Below, piece after piece: positions 32,673 through 41,727 of a stretch of 64,000 nt of DNA. The stretch covers positions 124,001-188,000 of the forward strand of contig JAPPLJ010000067.1 of the NCBI GenBank assembly GCA_028819475.1, given 5' to 3'. Below the pieces are notes generated by a model. It had not been told where the DNA came from. It saw only the letters and a list, made by a program, of their open reading frames with translations, and did not search any database. The position numbers and the translations under genes were made by a program. How positions within the stretch are numbered: the stretch's first letter is position 1; each line of letters starts with the position of its first letter. Origin of the DNA: Rhodospirillaceae bacterium. GTDB lineage: Bacteria; Pseudomonadota; Alphaproteobacteria; Bin65.

Positions 32673-33323
32673 ATGCCGGATCCGATCAGCTGGGCCTTCG
32701 CTTGGCCTTACCTGCTCCTGGCGCTGGCGGCCGGCTATCTGCTCGGCTCGATCCCGTTCGGCCTGGCGCTGACCCGGCTCGCGGGCAAGGGTGACCTGCG
32801 CCGGATCGGCTCGGGCAATATCGGTGCGACCAACGTTCTGCGCACCGGCAGCAAGGGTCTGGCGCTGGCTACCGTGTTGCTCGACGGCGGCAAGGGCGCC
32901 GCGGCCTTGCTGATCGCGTACAACCTGTATGGGCCTGACATAGCGGTGACTGCCGGCGCCGGCGCGTTCCTCGGCCACCTGTTTCCGGTCTGGTTGAAGT
33001 TTCGCGGCGGCAAGGGAGTTGCGACCGCGCTCGGAATCCTTCTCGCCGGCTGCTGGCCGGTCGGCGCGCTGGCCTGCCTGACCTGGCTGGCGACCGCCCT
33101 GATTTCCCGTTTGTCCAGCCTGTCAGCCCTGGTCGCGTTCCTCGCGGCGCCCATCGTGGCCAAGGTCCTCGGCTGGGCCGGTGCGCCGGCGCTGGGCAGC
33201 TCGATCCCGTACCATCAGATAGCCGAGGTCGCCGGCCTGCTCGCGGTGATTATCTGGATTCGCCACGCCGCCAACATTCGCCGCCTGCTGCGCGGCGAGG
33301 AGCCGAAAATCGGCACGGCCTGA
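32673..33323 (+). CDS. plsY: Glycerol-3-phosphate acyltransferase PlsY
   Basis: A 216-residue inner-membrane enzyme that acylates glycerol-3-phosphate with acyl-phosphate, the first step of phospholipid synthesis with PlsX. Motif 1 is [33 protein letters not shown], motif 2 is [23 protein letters not shown], and motif 3 is the loop before the last helices. About five to six membrane spans. In alphaproteobacteria plsY commonly follows pyrC and precedes dprA; here dprA is 9.5 kb away, behind a catabolic island. Confidence 0.95.
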   Translation: MPDPISWAFAWPYLLLALAAGYLLGSIPFGLALTRLAGKGDLRRIGSGNIGATNVLRTGSKGLALATVLLDGGKGAAALLIAYNLYGPDIAVTAGAGAFLGHLFPVWLKFRGGKGVATALGILLAGCWPVGALACLTWLATALISRLSSLSALVAFLAAPIVAKVLGWAGAPALGSSIPYHQIAEVAGLLAVIIWIRHAANIRRLLRGEEPKIGTA

Positions 33324-33527
33324 AAGCCGGGCGGGAAGCGAATCTGCAGCCGGACCGGCGGATAAAGATAAACCTAACGGCGCGCCGGGAATTCGAAGGA
33401 CCGGCGCCCAAGGCGAAGCACCGAACCTGCGGCACTCCTTCGAGCGCCAGGCCGTTGAGAATTCTCTCGCCGGCGAGACGCTCTGTGGCCTGGCCCCGCA
33501 ATTCTCCGCGCTACGCAGCCGCCCTGC

Positions 33528-34703
33528 TCAGGCGCTCTCGTAGAGCCTTGTGAGCACAAACTCGCGGTGGCCGAGGGCCTCTGCTGCCGTCAGCCTTCCG
33601 TTGGCGGTGCGAATCATCATGTCGAGCAGCGCGTCTCCCGCCTCGTCCGGAGTCATTTCCCTGCGCAGCAGGCCCGAGACGTCGACGTCGACATGCTCGC
33701 CCATGGTGCGCACGGTGCGCGGGTTCGCGCAGATCTTGATATTCGGCAGGATCGGATTGCCGATGATGTTGCCCTGGCCGGTAGGGAAGAAATGCACGAC
33801 GAAGCCGGCCGCGGCGCACAGGGTCACCATCTCGGCGGCGGCCGAGGACGAGTCCATGAACCACAGTCCCGGTGCATCTGGCGTTTCCGCCTTGTCGAGC
33901 ACACCGTCGATCAGGCAATCGCGGCCGATTTTCTGGATGTTGCCGAGGGCCTTTTCTTCGATGGTGGTGAGTCCGCCCGCAATATTTCCCTTGGTGGGCT
34001 GGGACTCGGAGAGATCGCTTGTCTTGTGGCGCTCAACAACCTCCTGATAGCGGTTGAACATATACATGAACCGCTCGCGGATTTCGGGGGTGCGGCAACG
34101 CTCGGCGACCAGATGCTCACCGCCTGTGATCTCCGTGGTCTCGCCGAAGGCCATTGTGGCGCCGAGCGGGTAGAGCTTGTCGAAGGCGTTGCCGACGGTA
34201 GGATTGGACCCGCAGCCCGAGGTCGTGTCCGATTCGCCGCATTTGGTTGATACCCAAAGGTCCGCAAGCGGCGCTTCCTCGCGCACGGCCTCGGACGCAG
34301 ACTGAACATATTCGCGCGCGGTCTTCGACGCCCGCATGATGGTCTCGTGGTCGCCGTGCATCTCGATGCCGTAGCCGGTGACCGGTTTGCCGGTCTTGGC
34401 GATGCCGTCGACCACGCGTTGCGTCCAGCCCTCCTCGATGCCGATCACCACCACTGCGGCGACGTTGGGGTTCGCGCCGGTGCCGATCAGAGTGCGGAAG
34501 TGCAACTCCAGGTCGGCCCCGAATTGAAGCCGGCCGTAGGGATGCGGGATTGCCATGGCGCCCTTGATGTTGTTGGCAACCGCCTCGCACGCCGCATTCG
34601 AGAGATCGTCGACGGGAAGGACGATCACATGATTGCGTACGCCGACCCGGCCGTTCTCGCGGCGGTAGCCCCGGAACGTCGCGTTCGCCAGATCCATTGC
34701 CAT
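33528..34703 (-). CDS. suyB: (2R)-sulfolactate sulfo-lyase, large subunit (SuyB)
   Basis: A 391-residue protein of the UxaA/altronate dehydratase large-domain family, which includes SuyB. Features: [57 protein letters not shown], the Fe-S-type cysteines in [56 protein letters not shown] and [24 protein letters not shown]. Sequence alone could also mean altronate or galactarate dehydratase. The SuyA-like small gene immediately upstream and the sulfopropanediol dehydrogenase in the same island favour sulfo-lyase, which cleaves (R)-3-sulfolactate to pyruvate and sulfite. RBS TAGGAGG precedes the start. It ends convergently to plsY. Confidence 0.85.
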   Translation of the reverse strand: MAMDLANATFRGYRRENGRVGVRNHVIVLPVDDLSNAACEAVANNIKGAMAIPHPYGRLQFGADLELHFRTLIGTGANPNVAAVVVIGIEEGWTQRVVDGIAKTGKPVTGYGIEMHGDHETIMRASKTAREYVQSASEAVREEAPLADLWVSTKCGESDTTSGCGSNPTVGNAFDKLYPLGATMAFGETTEITGGEHLVAERCRTPEIRERFMYMFNRYQEVVERHKTSDLSESQPTKGNIAGGLTTIEEKALGNIQKIGRDCLIDGVLDKAETPDAPGLWFMDSSSAAAEMVTLCAAAGFVVHFFPTGQGNIIGNPILPNIKICANPRTVRTMGEHVDVDVSGLLRREMTPDEAGDALLDMMIRTANGRLTAAEALGHREFVLTRLYESA

Positions 34704-34714
34704 CGGGTGTCCTC

Positions 34715-34996
34715 CTACCAGCGTTTGGTCTTGATGTTCTGTACATGGGCGTGCTCGCCCACCGCGATGTCCGCCACCACGCGGCCGATGTCGATGCCGT
34801 ATTTGATCACGGTGTCGCCGGTCTTCATCGGCTTGATCGCAAGTTTGTGGCCGATCGGGATATCGCTCGCCGCCCGGAACGTGATTTCTTCGTCCTGGTC
34901 CATGATCCAGCCGGTGAGTTCCGCGCCTGCCTCGACGCCCTCGACGACGACCACTCCTACACTGTCGCCCTCGTCATGCACGACGAAATCGATCAT
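34715..34996 (-). CDS. suyA: (2R)-sulfolactate sulfo-lyase, small subunit (SuyA)
   Basis: A 93-residue SAF-domain protein: [21 protein letters not shown], an acidic middle ([11 protein letters not shown]), then [26 protein letters not shown] and the terminal [14 protein letters not shown]. The VVVVEGV motif and the HVQN-TKRW ending are typical of SuyA. The ATG at 34996 is chosen over the upstream start because homology begins there and GGAGAAG precedes it. It is 11 bp upstream of suyB, in the same operon. The SAF domain supplies the substrate-binding part of the heterodimer. Confidence 0.85.
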   Translation of the reverse strand: MIDFVVHDEGDSVGVVVVEGVEAGAELTGWIMDQDEEITFRAASDIPIGHKLAIKPMKTGDTVIKYGIDIGRVVADIAVGEHAHVQNIKTKRW

Positions 34997-35128
34997 TTCG
35001 CTTCTCCGTTTCCGATGTTTGCGCCGCTCGACCGGCGCCCTCAACAGTGGCGTTTGCGCAGCACAAGTGCGCCGCGCCCCATATTCCGACGGCCTTCGGC
35101 GGAAGCTCGTCGGTGTCCTTCGCGACCG

Positions 35129-36142
35129 TCATTTCCCCAACGGGGCGAGTGAGCCGCGTTCCACCAGCGCTGTTTCGAAGACGACACTGGTCGCATTGTC
35201 TTCCTGGGCGCGCAGCCGGAGCAGCAATCTCGCAGCCGCCGCACCCATCCGGCGATGCGGAACGTGAACGGTAGTGAGCGGCGGATCGAGCACGTAGGCC
35301 AGATCGATATCGTCGAAGCCGGTCACGGAAACATCGGCCGGCGCGCTCAGGCCCATGGAGCGGATGGCCAGGAGCGCCCCGGCGGCCAGCACATCGTTGC
35401 CGCACACGATTGCGGTCGGACGCGGCGTCACGGACAGCAGTTGCCGCGCTGCGTTTTCGCCGGCATCGAGATGATAGGGGGTCTCGATCAGGTTGGTTTT
35501 GTCCAACCGCAGGCCGCGCGCCGCCAGCGCATCGCGCACGCCGTCCACCCGGGCCACCGCCCGGTCGTTGCCGTGGGTGACGCCGGCGATCATGGCGATC
35601 CGCCGGTGGCCGAGATCGAGCACCTTTTGCGCCATCGCGCGCGCCGCCGCCCGGTTGTCGAAGCCGACGCAGGGCCACGGACAATCGCGTCGCCATGACC
35701 AGACCAGGACAAACGGCACGCCGCGGCGCTCAAGAGTCTCGTAAAGCGCCGGATCCCGCGCCTCGCCGATCAGCACGAGGCCGTCCACTCCGCGCCCGAG
35801 AAGGGCGCGGATTTGCTGCGCCTCGCGCTCCGGATCGTAGTTCGAGGTGGCGACGACCAGCGTGACCCCATCCTCGGCGAGCGCCTCCTGAAGCGCTTGG
35901 AGACCGCGGGCGAAAATCGCATTCTCCATGGTCGGAATCACCGCGCCCACGGTGTTGGTCCGGTTCGAGGCGAGCGCGCGGCCGCCGAAATGGGGCGTGT
36001 AGTCGAAATGGGCTACCGCGGCTTCGACCCGGCTGCGGGTCTTCGCGCTGACCCGTTCAGGCTCGTTCAGGACACGCGATACCGTGGCGGTCGAGACCCC
36101 TGCCATTCCGGCAACGTCCTCAAGTGTGGGCCGCGATCTCAT
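35129..36142 (-). CDS. LacI-family transcriptional regulator
   Basis: A 337-residue LacI/GalR repressor. Residues 1-50 are the DNA-binding domain (TLEDVAGMAGVSTATVSRVLNEPERVSAKTRSRVEAAVAHFDYTPH), with the hinge helix ALASNRTNTVGAVIP. The periplasmic-binding-protein-like sensor follows (MIAGVTHGNDRAVARVDGVRDALAA, CGNDVLAAGALLAIRSMGLSAPADVSVTGFDD). It is divergent from the transporter operon, and two LacI-type palindromes lie in the shared 154-bp region. It is read in the same direction as suyAB, 132 bp upstream of suyA. It probably derepresses the island in response to DHPS, sulfolactate or a related ligand. Confidence 0.93.
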   Translation of the reverse strand: MRSRPTLEDVAGMAGVSTATVSRVLNEPERVSAKTRSRVEAAVAHFDYTPHFGGRALASNRTNTVGAVIPTMENAIFARGLQALQEALAEDGVTLVVATSNYDPEREAQQIRALLGRGVDGLVLIGEARDPALYETLERRGVPFVLVWSWRRDCPWPCVGFDNRAAARAMAQKVLDLGHRRIAMIAGVTHGNDRAVARVDGVRDALAARGLRLDKTNLIETPYHLDAGENAARQLLSVTPRPTAIVCGNDVLAAGALLAIRSMGLSAPADVSVTGFDDIDLAYVLDPPLTTVHVPHRRMGAAAARLLLRLRAQEDNATSVVFETALVERGSLAPLGK

Positions 36143-36187
36143 CTTCCGGTCGGCTTCATTTTAAAAAATCCCGAATTATTCTAATGA

Positions 36188-36243
36188 AAGCGCTTCAATT
36201 CAAAATAAAAGCGCTTGCATTGGCGACAAATTGCCTCGATACT
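36188..36243 (+). promoter_or_regulatory. Two tandem LacI-type operators and promoter of the TRAP operon
   Basis: The palindrome AAGCGCTT occurs twice, at 36188-36195 (in TGAAAGCGCTTCAA) and 36209-36216, centres 21 bp apart, two helical turns. A candidate promoter TTGCAT (36215-36220), N17, GATACT (36238-36243) overlaps the second site. TGAAAGCGCTTNCA-like sites with central CG are characteristic of LacI/GalR regulators, and the regulator is divergent next door. Confidence 0.8.
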
Positions 36244-36296
36244 GGTCGACAGCACGGCGAGTCGGTCGCCGGCTGTCGGGGTAAGGAGACGCCCAG

Positions 36297-36503
36297 GTGA
36301 TTCGAACAGGCCGCATAGTCCTTGTCGGCGCACTGATCTGCTTTCTCGTCTTCTTCGCCAGCGTTGCATTGGGCGCCGCGGGCCTCGGCACGCCGTTCAG
36401 CGACGTGGCGGAGATGCTGACCCTCTTTGCCGCCGCGCTTCTGTTCGTGACCGGCGTCCTGATGCTGGAGGCAGCCGAAACACGCAGCGGCAACACCCAA
36501 TAG
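36297..36503 (+). CDS. Small two-helix membrane protein of the DHPS island
   Basis: A 68-residue protein with two hydrophobic stretches (IVLVGALICFLVFFASVALGAAG and LTLFAAALLFVTGVLML), so probably a hairpin in the inner membrane. GTG start at 36297 with AAGGAG 8 bp upstream. It is the first gene of the transporter operon, 26 bp before the solute-binding protein. No family is recognised. It is not the DctQ subunit, which is encoded separately downstream, so it may be an accessory protein of this transporter. Confidence 0.7.
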   Translation: MIRTGRIVLVGALICFLVFFASVALGAAGLGTPFSDVAEMLTLFAAALLFVTGVLMLEAAETRSGNTQ

Positions 36504-36529
36504 ACGAACATCCCAAGGGAGGAAACAAG

Positions 36530-37684
36530 ATGACAGACGAAAAGACCAAAGCCGAGATCGCATCGGTCGAACGGCGAAATTTCGTCAAACTGGTCGGTAC
36601 CGGCGGATTTACCGCAGCCGCGGTCGCGGCCGCGGCCGGTGTGCTTGGATCGAGCGAAGCCTCGGCCCAGACGGCGCGGGAAGAAGCCCGGCGCAAGCGG
36701 GCCGCCAAACACATCATGACGATCGGGACCGCCTATGTGCTGACGGCGGATCGCAGCTATCCGATCATGCAACTCGACTTCAAGGAGAACATCCAGAACG
36801 CCACCAACGGTAAGGTTTACGTCAAGCTCGCAGCCGGCGGCCAGCTCGGCGCGGGCGGAGCGCTGGCCCAGAAGGTCCAGGGCGGCACGATCCAGGCGGC
36901 CCAGCATTCGCTGTCCAATTTCGCGCCTTTCGCTCCGGTCGTCGACCTCATCAACCTGCCCTACCTGTGCGGCGCCAATCAGCGCTTCGTCAACCTCGTG
37001 AACTCGGATCACTGGAAAAAGACGGTCCATCCCAAGGTCGCGGCAAGGGGCTTCAAGCCGCTCTACTATGTCGTGATCGATCCGCGGGTCGTTGCCGTCC
37101 GCAAGGGCGGCGCCGGTGCGGTCATCTCGCCGGCCGACCTCAAGGGCGTCAAGTTCCGGGTTCCGGGCTCCAAGATGCTGCAGCAATACTATCGCATGGT
37201 CGGGGCCAACCCGACGCCCGTGGCCTGGGGCGAAACCCCCTCGGCGATCAAGCAGGGGGTTGCGGATGCGCTCGACCCGGCGGTCGGCGCGCTTCACGTC
37301 TTCGGCTTCAAGGACATTCTCAGCCATATCACCTTCACCCAGGCAGTGCCGGACAGCCAGGTCTATTCGTGCAACCTCGAATGGTTCAACGGCCTGCCCG
37401 GAGACGTCAAACAGGGGATCGAGTTTGCAGCGGAGATCACCTCCCAGCAAAACCTCGCCAAGGTCCCCGCCGCGCGCAACTTCGCGATGGCCGAGCTGCG
37501 CAAGTCCGGGGTCAAGTTCCATTCGCTCAGCCCGGCACAGCTGAAAGCCTGGCAGGAAGCCGGCGGGTACCAGCGCTCCGAATGGAACAGCTTCAAGACC
37601 GGTCTCGCCGGTTCTATGGACGCCTTCGACAAGCTGGTCGAGGCCGCCGCAACAATGGGCCGGTACTACGTCCACGACGCCTGA
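36530..37684 (+). CDS. TRAP transporter solute-binding protein (DctP/TAXI-like class)
   Basis: A 384-residue periplasmic receptor. The N-terminus is a twin-arginine signal (VERRNFVKLVGTGGFTAAAVAAAAG, cleavage near SSEASA), unusual but known for TRAP receptors. The mature protein follows the DctP plan: GTAYVLTADRSYPIMQLDFKENIQNATNGKVYVKLAAGGQLG, WGETPSAIKQGVADAL, PDSQVYSCNLEWFNGLP, with the conserved Arg in GVKFRVPGSKM that grips the substrate's acidic group. The RBS is AAGGGAGGA. It is followed by DctQ and DctM genes. Context points to DHPS or sulfolactate as ligand; a sulfonate would suit the Arg clamp. Confidence 0.9.
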   Translation: MTDEKTKAEIASVERRNFVKLVGTGGFTAAAVAAAAGVLGSSEASAQTAREEARRKRAAKHIMTIGTAYVLTADRSYPIMQLDFKENIQNATNGKVYVKLAAGGQLGAGGALAQKVQGGTIQAAQHSLSNFAPFAPVVDLINLPYLCGANQRFVNLVNSDHWKKTVHPKVAARGFKPLYYVVIDPRVVAVRKGGAGAVISPADLKGVKFRVPGSKMLQQYYRMVGANPTPVAWGETPSAIKQGVADALDPAVGALHVFGFKDILSHITFTQAVPDSQVYSCNLEWFNGLPGDVKQGIEFAAEITSQQNLAKVPAARNFAMAELRKSGVKFHSLSPAQLKAWQEAGGYQRSEWNSFKTGLAGSMDAFDKLVEAAATMGRYYVHDA

Positions 37685-37790
37685 CGGCTGTCGTCGCGCC
37701 GGGTGCGGTTGGCGCGCCCGGCGCCTCCTGCCCGCGTAGATTGGAGCCGCCACCCGATCGGCCGAACCCGGTCCGGAAAGGGGGAAGCGC

Positions 37791-38297
37791 ATGTTGGCTA
37801 TCCTGAACCGAAACGCCGAACGCTGGGCGTTGCTGGTGTTCTACACCATGCTCGTCGCAACCATGGCGGTCGAGGTCGTTCGCCGCGAGCTGTTCGCCTA
37901 CTCCTCGATCTGGGGCGAAGAGATCGTGCGCTACGCCTTCATCTACCTGGCCTGGATCGGCGCCGCTGCGGCGGTGCGCGACCGGGCGCATATCCGGATC
38001 GACGTCCTGTTCAACTATGTCGGGCCGCGGGTGAAGGCCGGCCTCTACATTTTCGGCGACATCGTCATGATGATCATCGCCGTACTCGCGGTCTGGTGGT
38101 CTTTCGAGACGGTGACGGTGTCATGGAAGTTCGGCTCGGTCAGCCACGGCCTGCGCATGTCGATGGTCTGGTTCCTGGCCGCCGTGCCCCTCGGCTTCTC
38201 GCTGATGATCTTCCGCCTAATCCAGTCGCTACTCCGCGACATCTCAGACTTCGCTGCCGGGCGCTCCGTATACGAGGGCGAACGGCTCTTCGATTGA
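37791..38297 (+). CDS. TRAP transporter small permease (DctQ)
   Basis: A 168-residue four-helix membrane protein of the DctQ family: LLVFYTMLVATMAVEVVRRELF, the signature WGEEIVRYAFIYLAWIGAAAAVRDRAHIRID, then VMMIIAVLAVWWSF and MSMVWFLAAVPLGFSLMIFRL. DctQ bridges the large permease and the receptor. It lies 10 bp upstream of dctM. The 106-bp gap after dctP is larger than the others in the operon and holds no gene. Confidence 0.93.
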   Translation: MLAILNRNAERWALLVFYTMLVATMAVEVVRRELFAYSSIWGEEIVRYAFIYLAWIGAAAAVRDRAHIRIDVLFNYVGPRVKAGLYIFGDIVMMIIAVLAVWWSFETVTVSWKFGSVSHGLRMSMVWFLAAVPLGFSLMIFRLIQSLLRDISDFAAGRSVYEGERLFD

Positions 38298-38307
38298 GGA
38301 TCGCGCC

Positions 38308-39639
38308 ATGCTTTGGAACCAGATGAAGCAGGAAGGCGTGGCGATCGGCTGGGATTTCTACGGCCCGGTCATCCTGTTTGTCATCCTGATCGCACTGGGC
38401 GTCCCGGTCTGGGCCGTGATCGGCGCGGCTGCCGTGACGATGCTGGTCGTTTCCGGCGTGTTGCCGCTTTCGCTGCTGGGCGAGAGTCTGTTCGACGGGA
38501 TCGACCATTTCGCACTGACCGCGGTGCCGCTCTTCATCCTGACCGGCGATGTCCTGGTGCGCACGGGTCTCAGCCGCAAGTTCCTCGATGTGGCGGAAGC
38601 GTTGACCTGCTGGGCCAAGGGCGGCTTCGGCTCCGCCACCGTTCTGGTCTGCGGCATGTTCTCCGCAATATCCGGCTCGGATGCCGCAGGCGCCGCTGCG
38701 GTCGGCCGCATGACGATCGCTCGGCTGGTCGAAGCGGGTTATCCGCGCCCCCATGCCTGTGCGCTGGTCGCCGCCGGCGCCTGTACCGGCATTCTGATTC
38801 CGCCCTCGATCGCCTACATCGTGATCGGGCTGGTCCTCGGGATCTCGGCTTCCACCCTGTTCCAGGCGGCGCTGATTCCGGGGATTTTGATCCTGGGATC
38901 GATCCTCGTTACGAACATCGTGGTCAATCGCCGTCACGCCTACGAGGGCGGAAACCTCATCACGACAGCCGAATGGGCCGCCAACCTCTGGCGGGCGCTG
39001 AGGAGCGGCTGGTACGCGTTTCTGGTTCCCGGAGTCATCTTCTGGGGCATCTTCTCGGGGCGGTTGACGCCGACCGAAGCCGGCGCCACAGCGGTCGTTA
39101 TTACGATTTTCCTGGGCTTCATCCTCGGTACCCTGAAGCTTTCGGACTTTCCCGCGATGCTTGTGAGTTCGGCCAAGGTCAACGGTGTGATCCTGCCGAT
39201 CATCGCAATGTCGCTGCCGCTCGCGCAGGCGATGGCTGCGCTCGGCGTCCCGCAAGGGTTCGTCTTTGCGGTCACCTCGCTGACCGAAAACCCTTACATG
39301 CTGATCCTGCTGATGATCGCCATCCTGATCGCGGCCGGCTGCGTGATGGAGACGACGCCTAACATTGTCATTCTGGCGCCGATCCTCATGCCGCTCGCCC
39401 AAGAAATCGGCATGAACGAAATCCAGTTCTGCGTGATGATGATCACGGCTCTCGGAGTCGGTTTCATCACGCCGCCGCTGGGGCTGAACCTGTTCGTCGT
39501 TTCGGGTCTGACGGGTGAATCGATCCTCAAGATCGCGGGCCGCGCGGTTCCATTCGTCTTCTTCATGCTGCTTGTGGTATTGCTGATCGCCTACCTGCCC
39601 GAAATTTCTACTGCCTTGCTGCCCGACAGCTACAAATAA
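38308..39639 (+). CDS. TRAP transporter large permease (DctM)
   Basis: A 443-residue protein with about twelve transmembrane segments. DctM landmarks: PVWAVIGAAAVTMLVVSGVLPLSLLGESLFDGIDHFALTAVPLFILTGDVL, GMFSAISGSDAAGAAAVGRM, LVAAGACTGILIPPSIAYIVIGLVLG, and GFITPPLGLNLFVVSGLTG. It carries the sodium-coupled transport path and belongs to an operon with the receptor, small permease and the dehydrogenase genes that follow after 8 bp. Confidence 0.95.
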   Translation: MLWNQMKQEGVAIGWDFYGPVILFVILIALGVPVWAVIGAAAVTMLVVSGVLPLSLLGESLFDGIDHFALTAVPLFILTGDVLVRTGLSRKFLDVAEALTCWAKGGFGSATVLVCGMFSAISGSDAAGAAAVGRMTIARLVEAGYPRPHACALVAAGACTGILIPPSIAYIVIGLVLGISASTLFQAALIPGILILGSILVTNIVVNRRHAYEGGNLITTAEWAANLWRALRSGWYAFLVPGVIFWGIFSGRLTPTEAGATAVVITIFLGFILGTLKLSDFPAMLVSSAKVNGVILPIIAMSLPLAQAMAALGVPQGFVFAVTSLTENPYMLILLMIAILIAAGCVMETTPNIVILAPILMPLAQEIGMNEIQFCVMMITALGVGFITPPLGLNLFVVSGLTGESILKIAGRAVPFVFFMLLVVLLIAYLPEISTALLPDSYK

Positions 39640-39647
39640 GGATCGCG

Positions 39648-40955
39648 ATGTCCGTCGAGTATCTCAAGAAGGCCTCCAGGAGATCCACGGACGACGCAAG
39701 CGATATCCGCGCGGCGGTCCTGGACATTCTGAACCGGATCGAGGCCGGCGGGGATGAAGCGGCGAAGCAATATGCGGCCAGATTCGACCGCTATGACGGC
39801 AACATCGTCCTGGCTCGCGACGAGATCGAAGCCGCGGCGGAGCAGGTGCCCCGAAAGCTGAAAGATGACATCCGCTTTGCATGGGACAATGTCCGCCGCT
39901 TCGCCGAGGCCCAGAAAGACACGATCCGCGACATGCAGATCGAAATTTCCCCCGGGCTGATCGCGGGGCAGAAGGCGATCCCGTGCAAGGCGGCGGGGTG
40001 TTATGCGCCGGGCGGGCGTTACAGCCACGTCGCTTCAGCCCTGATGACGGTGACCACGGCAAAGGTCGCCGGGTGCGGCCATATTGCCGCCTGTTCGCCG
40101 CCCCGGCCCGGTATCGGGATCGCGCCCGCGATCGTCTACACGGCCGACCTGTGCGGCGCCGACGCAATTCTGGCGCTCGGAGGGGTCCAGGGCGTTGCGG
40201 CGATGGCGTTCGGACTGTTCGGCCTGCCCCGGGCGGATATCCTGGTCGGCCCCGGCAACCAGTATGTCGCCGAGGCCAAACGCATCCTGTTCGGCCGGGT
40301 CGGCATCGACATGTTCGCCGGCCCGACCGACAGCCTGATCCTGGCCGATGAAACGGCCGATCCGGATATTGTCGCCTGGGATCTCGTCGGCCAGGCCGAG
40401 CATGGCTACAATTCTCCGGTCTGGCTCGCCACAACCCATCGTCCGCTCGCAGAACGGGTCCTCGAGCTCGTTCCGCTCTGCATAGAGACGCTGCCCGACC
40501 TCAACAGGAAGAGCGCCGAAGCTGCCTGGCAGGACATGGCGGAAGTGATGGTCGTATCGGACCGCGAGACGCTCGTCCGGATTGCCGACGACTATGCGCC
40601 CGAGCATCTGCATGTCCAGGCTGCCGACCTCGACTGGTTTCTCGGTCGGCTGCAGTGCTACGGCTCGCTGTTTCTCGGCGAAGAGACGACGGTGGCGTAC
40701 GGCGACAAGTCTGCCGGGCCGAACCATGTGCTGCCGACGTCCGGCGCGGCGCGCTACACCGGCGGCCTCTCTGTGCACAAATATATGAAGTTGGTGACCT
40801 GGCAGCAGGCCACGCGCGACGGAGCGAAACCTGTCGCCGAGGCAACCGCCCGTATTTCCCGGCTCGAAGGGATGGAAGGCCACGCCCGCACGGCAGACAT
40901 CCGGCTGAAAAAGTATTTTCCGGACGAGACGTTCGACCTTTCCGCTGCCGGCTGA
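39648..40955 (+). CDS. hpsN: Sulfopropanediol 3-dehydrogenase (HpsN-like, histidinol-dehydrogenase family)
   Basis: A 435-residue member of the histidinol dehydrogenase family. Features: EYLKKASRRSTDDASDIRAAVLDIL, KAIPCKAAGCYAPGGRYSHVASALM, GIGIAPAIVYTADLCGADAILALGGVQGVAAMAFGLFGLPRADILVGPGNQYVAEAKRILFGRVGIDMFAGPTDSLILAD, EHGYNSPVWLAT, DDYAPEHLHVQA, and SAGPNHVLPTSGAARYTGGLSVHKYMK. The zinc ligands (Gln/His of QAEH, Asp and His) are retained. HpsN oxidises (R)-DHPS to (R)-sulfolactate in two NAD+ steps. The choice of HpsN over HisD rests on the transporter linkage, the suyAB genes and the absence of his genes nearby. Confidence 0.85.
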   Translation: MSVEYLKKASRRSTDDASDIRAAVLDILNRIEAGGDEAAKQYAARFDRYDGNIVLARDEIEAAAEQVPRKLKDDIRFAWDNVRRFAEAQKDTIRDMQIEISPGLIAGQKAIPCKAAGCYAPGGRYSHVASALMTVTTAKVAGCGHIAACSPPRPGIGIAPAIVYTADLCGADAILALGGVQGVAAMAFGLFGLPRADILVGPGNQYVAEAKRILFGRVGIDMFAGPTDSLILADETADPDIVAWDLVGQAEHGYNSPVWLATTHRPLAERVLELVPLCIETLPDLNRKSAEAAWQDMAEVMVVSDRETLVRIADDYAPEHLHVQAADLDWFLGRLQCYGSLFLGEETTVAYGDKSAGPNHVLPTSGAARYTGGLSVHKYMKLVTWQQATRDGAKPVAEATARISRLEGMEGHARTADIRLKKYFPDETFDLSAAG

Positions 40956-40959
40956 TGAA

Positions 40960-41727
40960 ATGTCGGAACTATACCGCGCCGATCTGTTCAGCGTCGCGGG
41001 CCGAGCCGCCTGCGTTACCGGGGCAAGTTCGGGTATTGGCCGGGCAATCGCCACGACGCTGGCTCAGGCCGGGGCGCGCGTCGTCGGCCTGGCCCGGCGC
41101 GGAGCGGCGCTCGAGGACTGGCGCGCCGGGGCTGGTGGCGAGACGGCGGCCGTCACCGCCGACCTGTCCGATGCTTCGGCAATCGAAGCGGCGGCGGCGC
41201 GCACCGCGCAGCCCTTCGGCCCGCCCGAAATTCTGGTCAACGCCGCCGGCGTCAATACCCGTGAGCCAGCCGATGCCGTCACAGCGGAGGGGTGGCGTAC
41301 GACCATCGACATCAATTTGGCGGCACCCTTTTTTCTCGCCCGGGCACTGGTTCCCGCGATGCGAGAGCGCGGCTGGGGCCGGATCGTCAATATCGCTTCG
41401 CTGCAAAGCGCCCGCGCCTTTACCGGCGGGCTCGCCTACGGCGCGTCGAAGGGCGGGGTCGCCCAGTTGACGCGTGCGATGGCCGAGGCCTGGTCGCGCG
41501 ATGGAATTACGGCGAACGCGCTGGCGCCCGGCTTTTTTCCGACAGAGCTGACCGGCCCGGTGTTCGGCGATCCGGCGTTGGCGGCAAAGCACGCGGCGCA
41601 GACCTGTATCGGGCGCAACGGGGAACTGGCCGATCTGGCCGGCCCTGTCCTGTTTCTCTGTTCGGATTCGGCCGGCTATGTCACCGGACAGATCCTGTAT
41701 GTCGACGGGGGATACACCGCGAAATGA
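40960..41727 (+). CDS. SDR-family oxidoreductase of the DHPS island
   Basis: A 255-residue classical short-chain dehydrogenase. The cofactor motif is CVTGASSGIGRAIATTLA, NAAGVNTREP stabilises the core, the catalytic Ser is in IVNIASLQSAR, and the Tyr/Lys pair is in AYGASKGGVAQLTRAMA. The C-terminus (CSDSAGYVTGQILYVDGGYTAK) is typical. It lies 4 bp after hpsN. DHPS pathways use two 2-dehydrogenases (HpsO and HpsP) to interconvert DHPS enantiomers, so this gene probably fills one of those roles; which one cannot be told from sequence. Its stop overlaps the next start (ATGA). Confidence 0.85.
   Translation: MSELYRADLFSVAGRAACVTGASSGIGRAIATTLAQAGARVVGLARRGAALEDWRAGAGGETAAVTADLSDASAIEAAAARTAQPFGPPEILVNAAGVNTREPADAVTAEGWRTTIDINLAAPFFLARALVPAMRERGWGRIVNIASLQSARAFTGGLAYGASKGGVAQLTRAMAEAWSRDGITANALAPGFFPTELTGPVFGDPALAAKHAAQTCIGRNGELADLAGPVLFLCSDSAGYVTGQILYVDGGYTAK

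Noticed and set aside
33528..34996. Altronate or galactarate dehydratase
   Set aside because: The large subunit alone would allow it, but the SuyA-type small subunit and absence of uronate genes favour sulfolactate sulfo-lyase.
39648..40955. Histidine biosynthesis gene hisD
   Set aside because: Family match is real, but linkage to a TRAP transporter, suyAB and two dehydrogenases, with no his genes nearby, favours HpsN.
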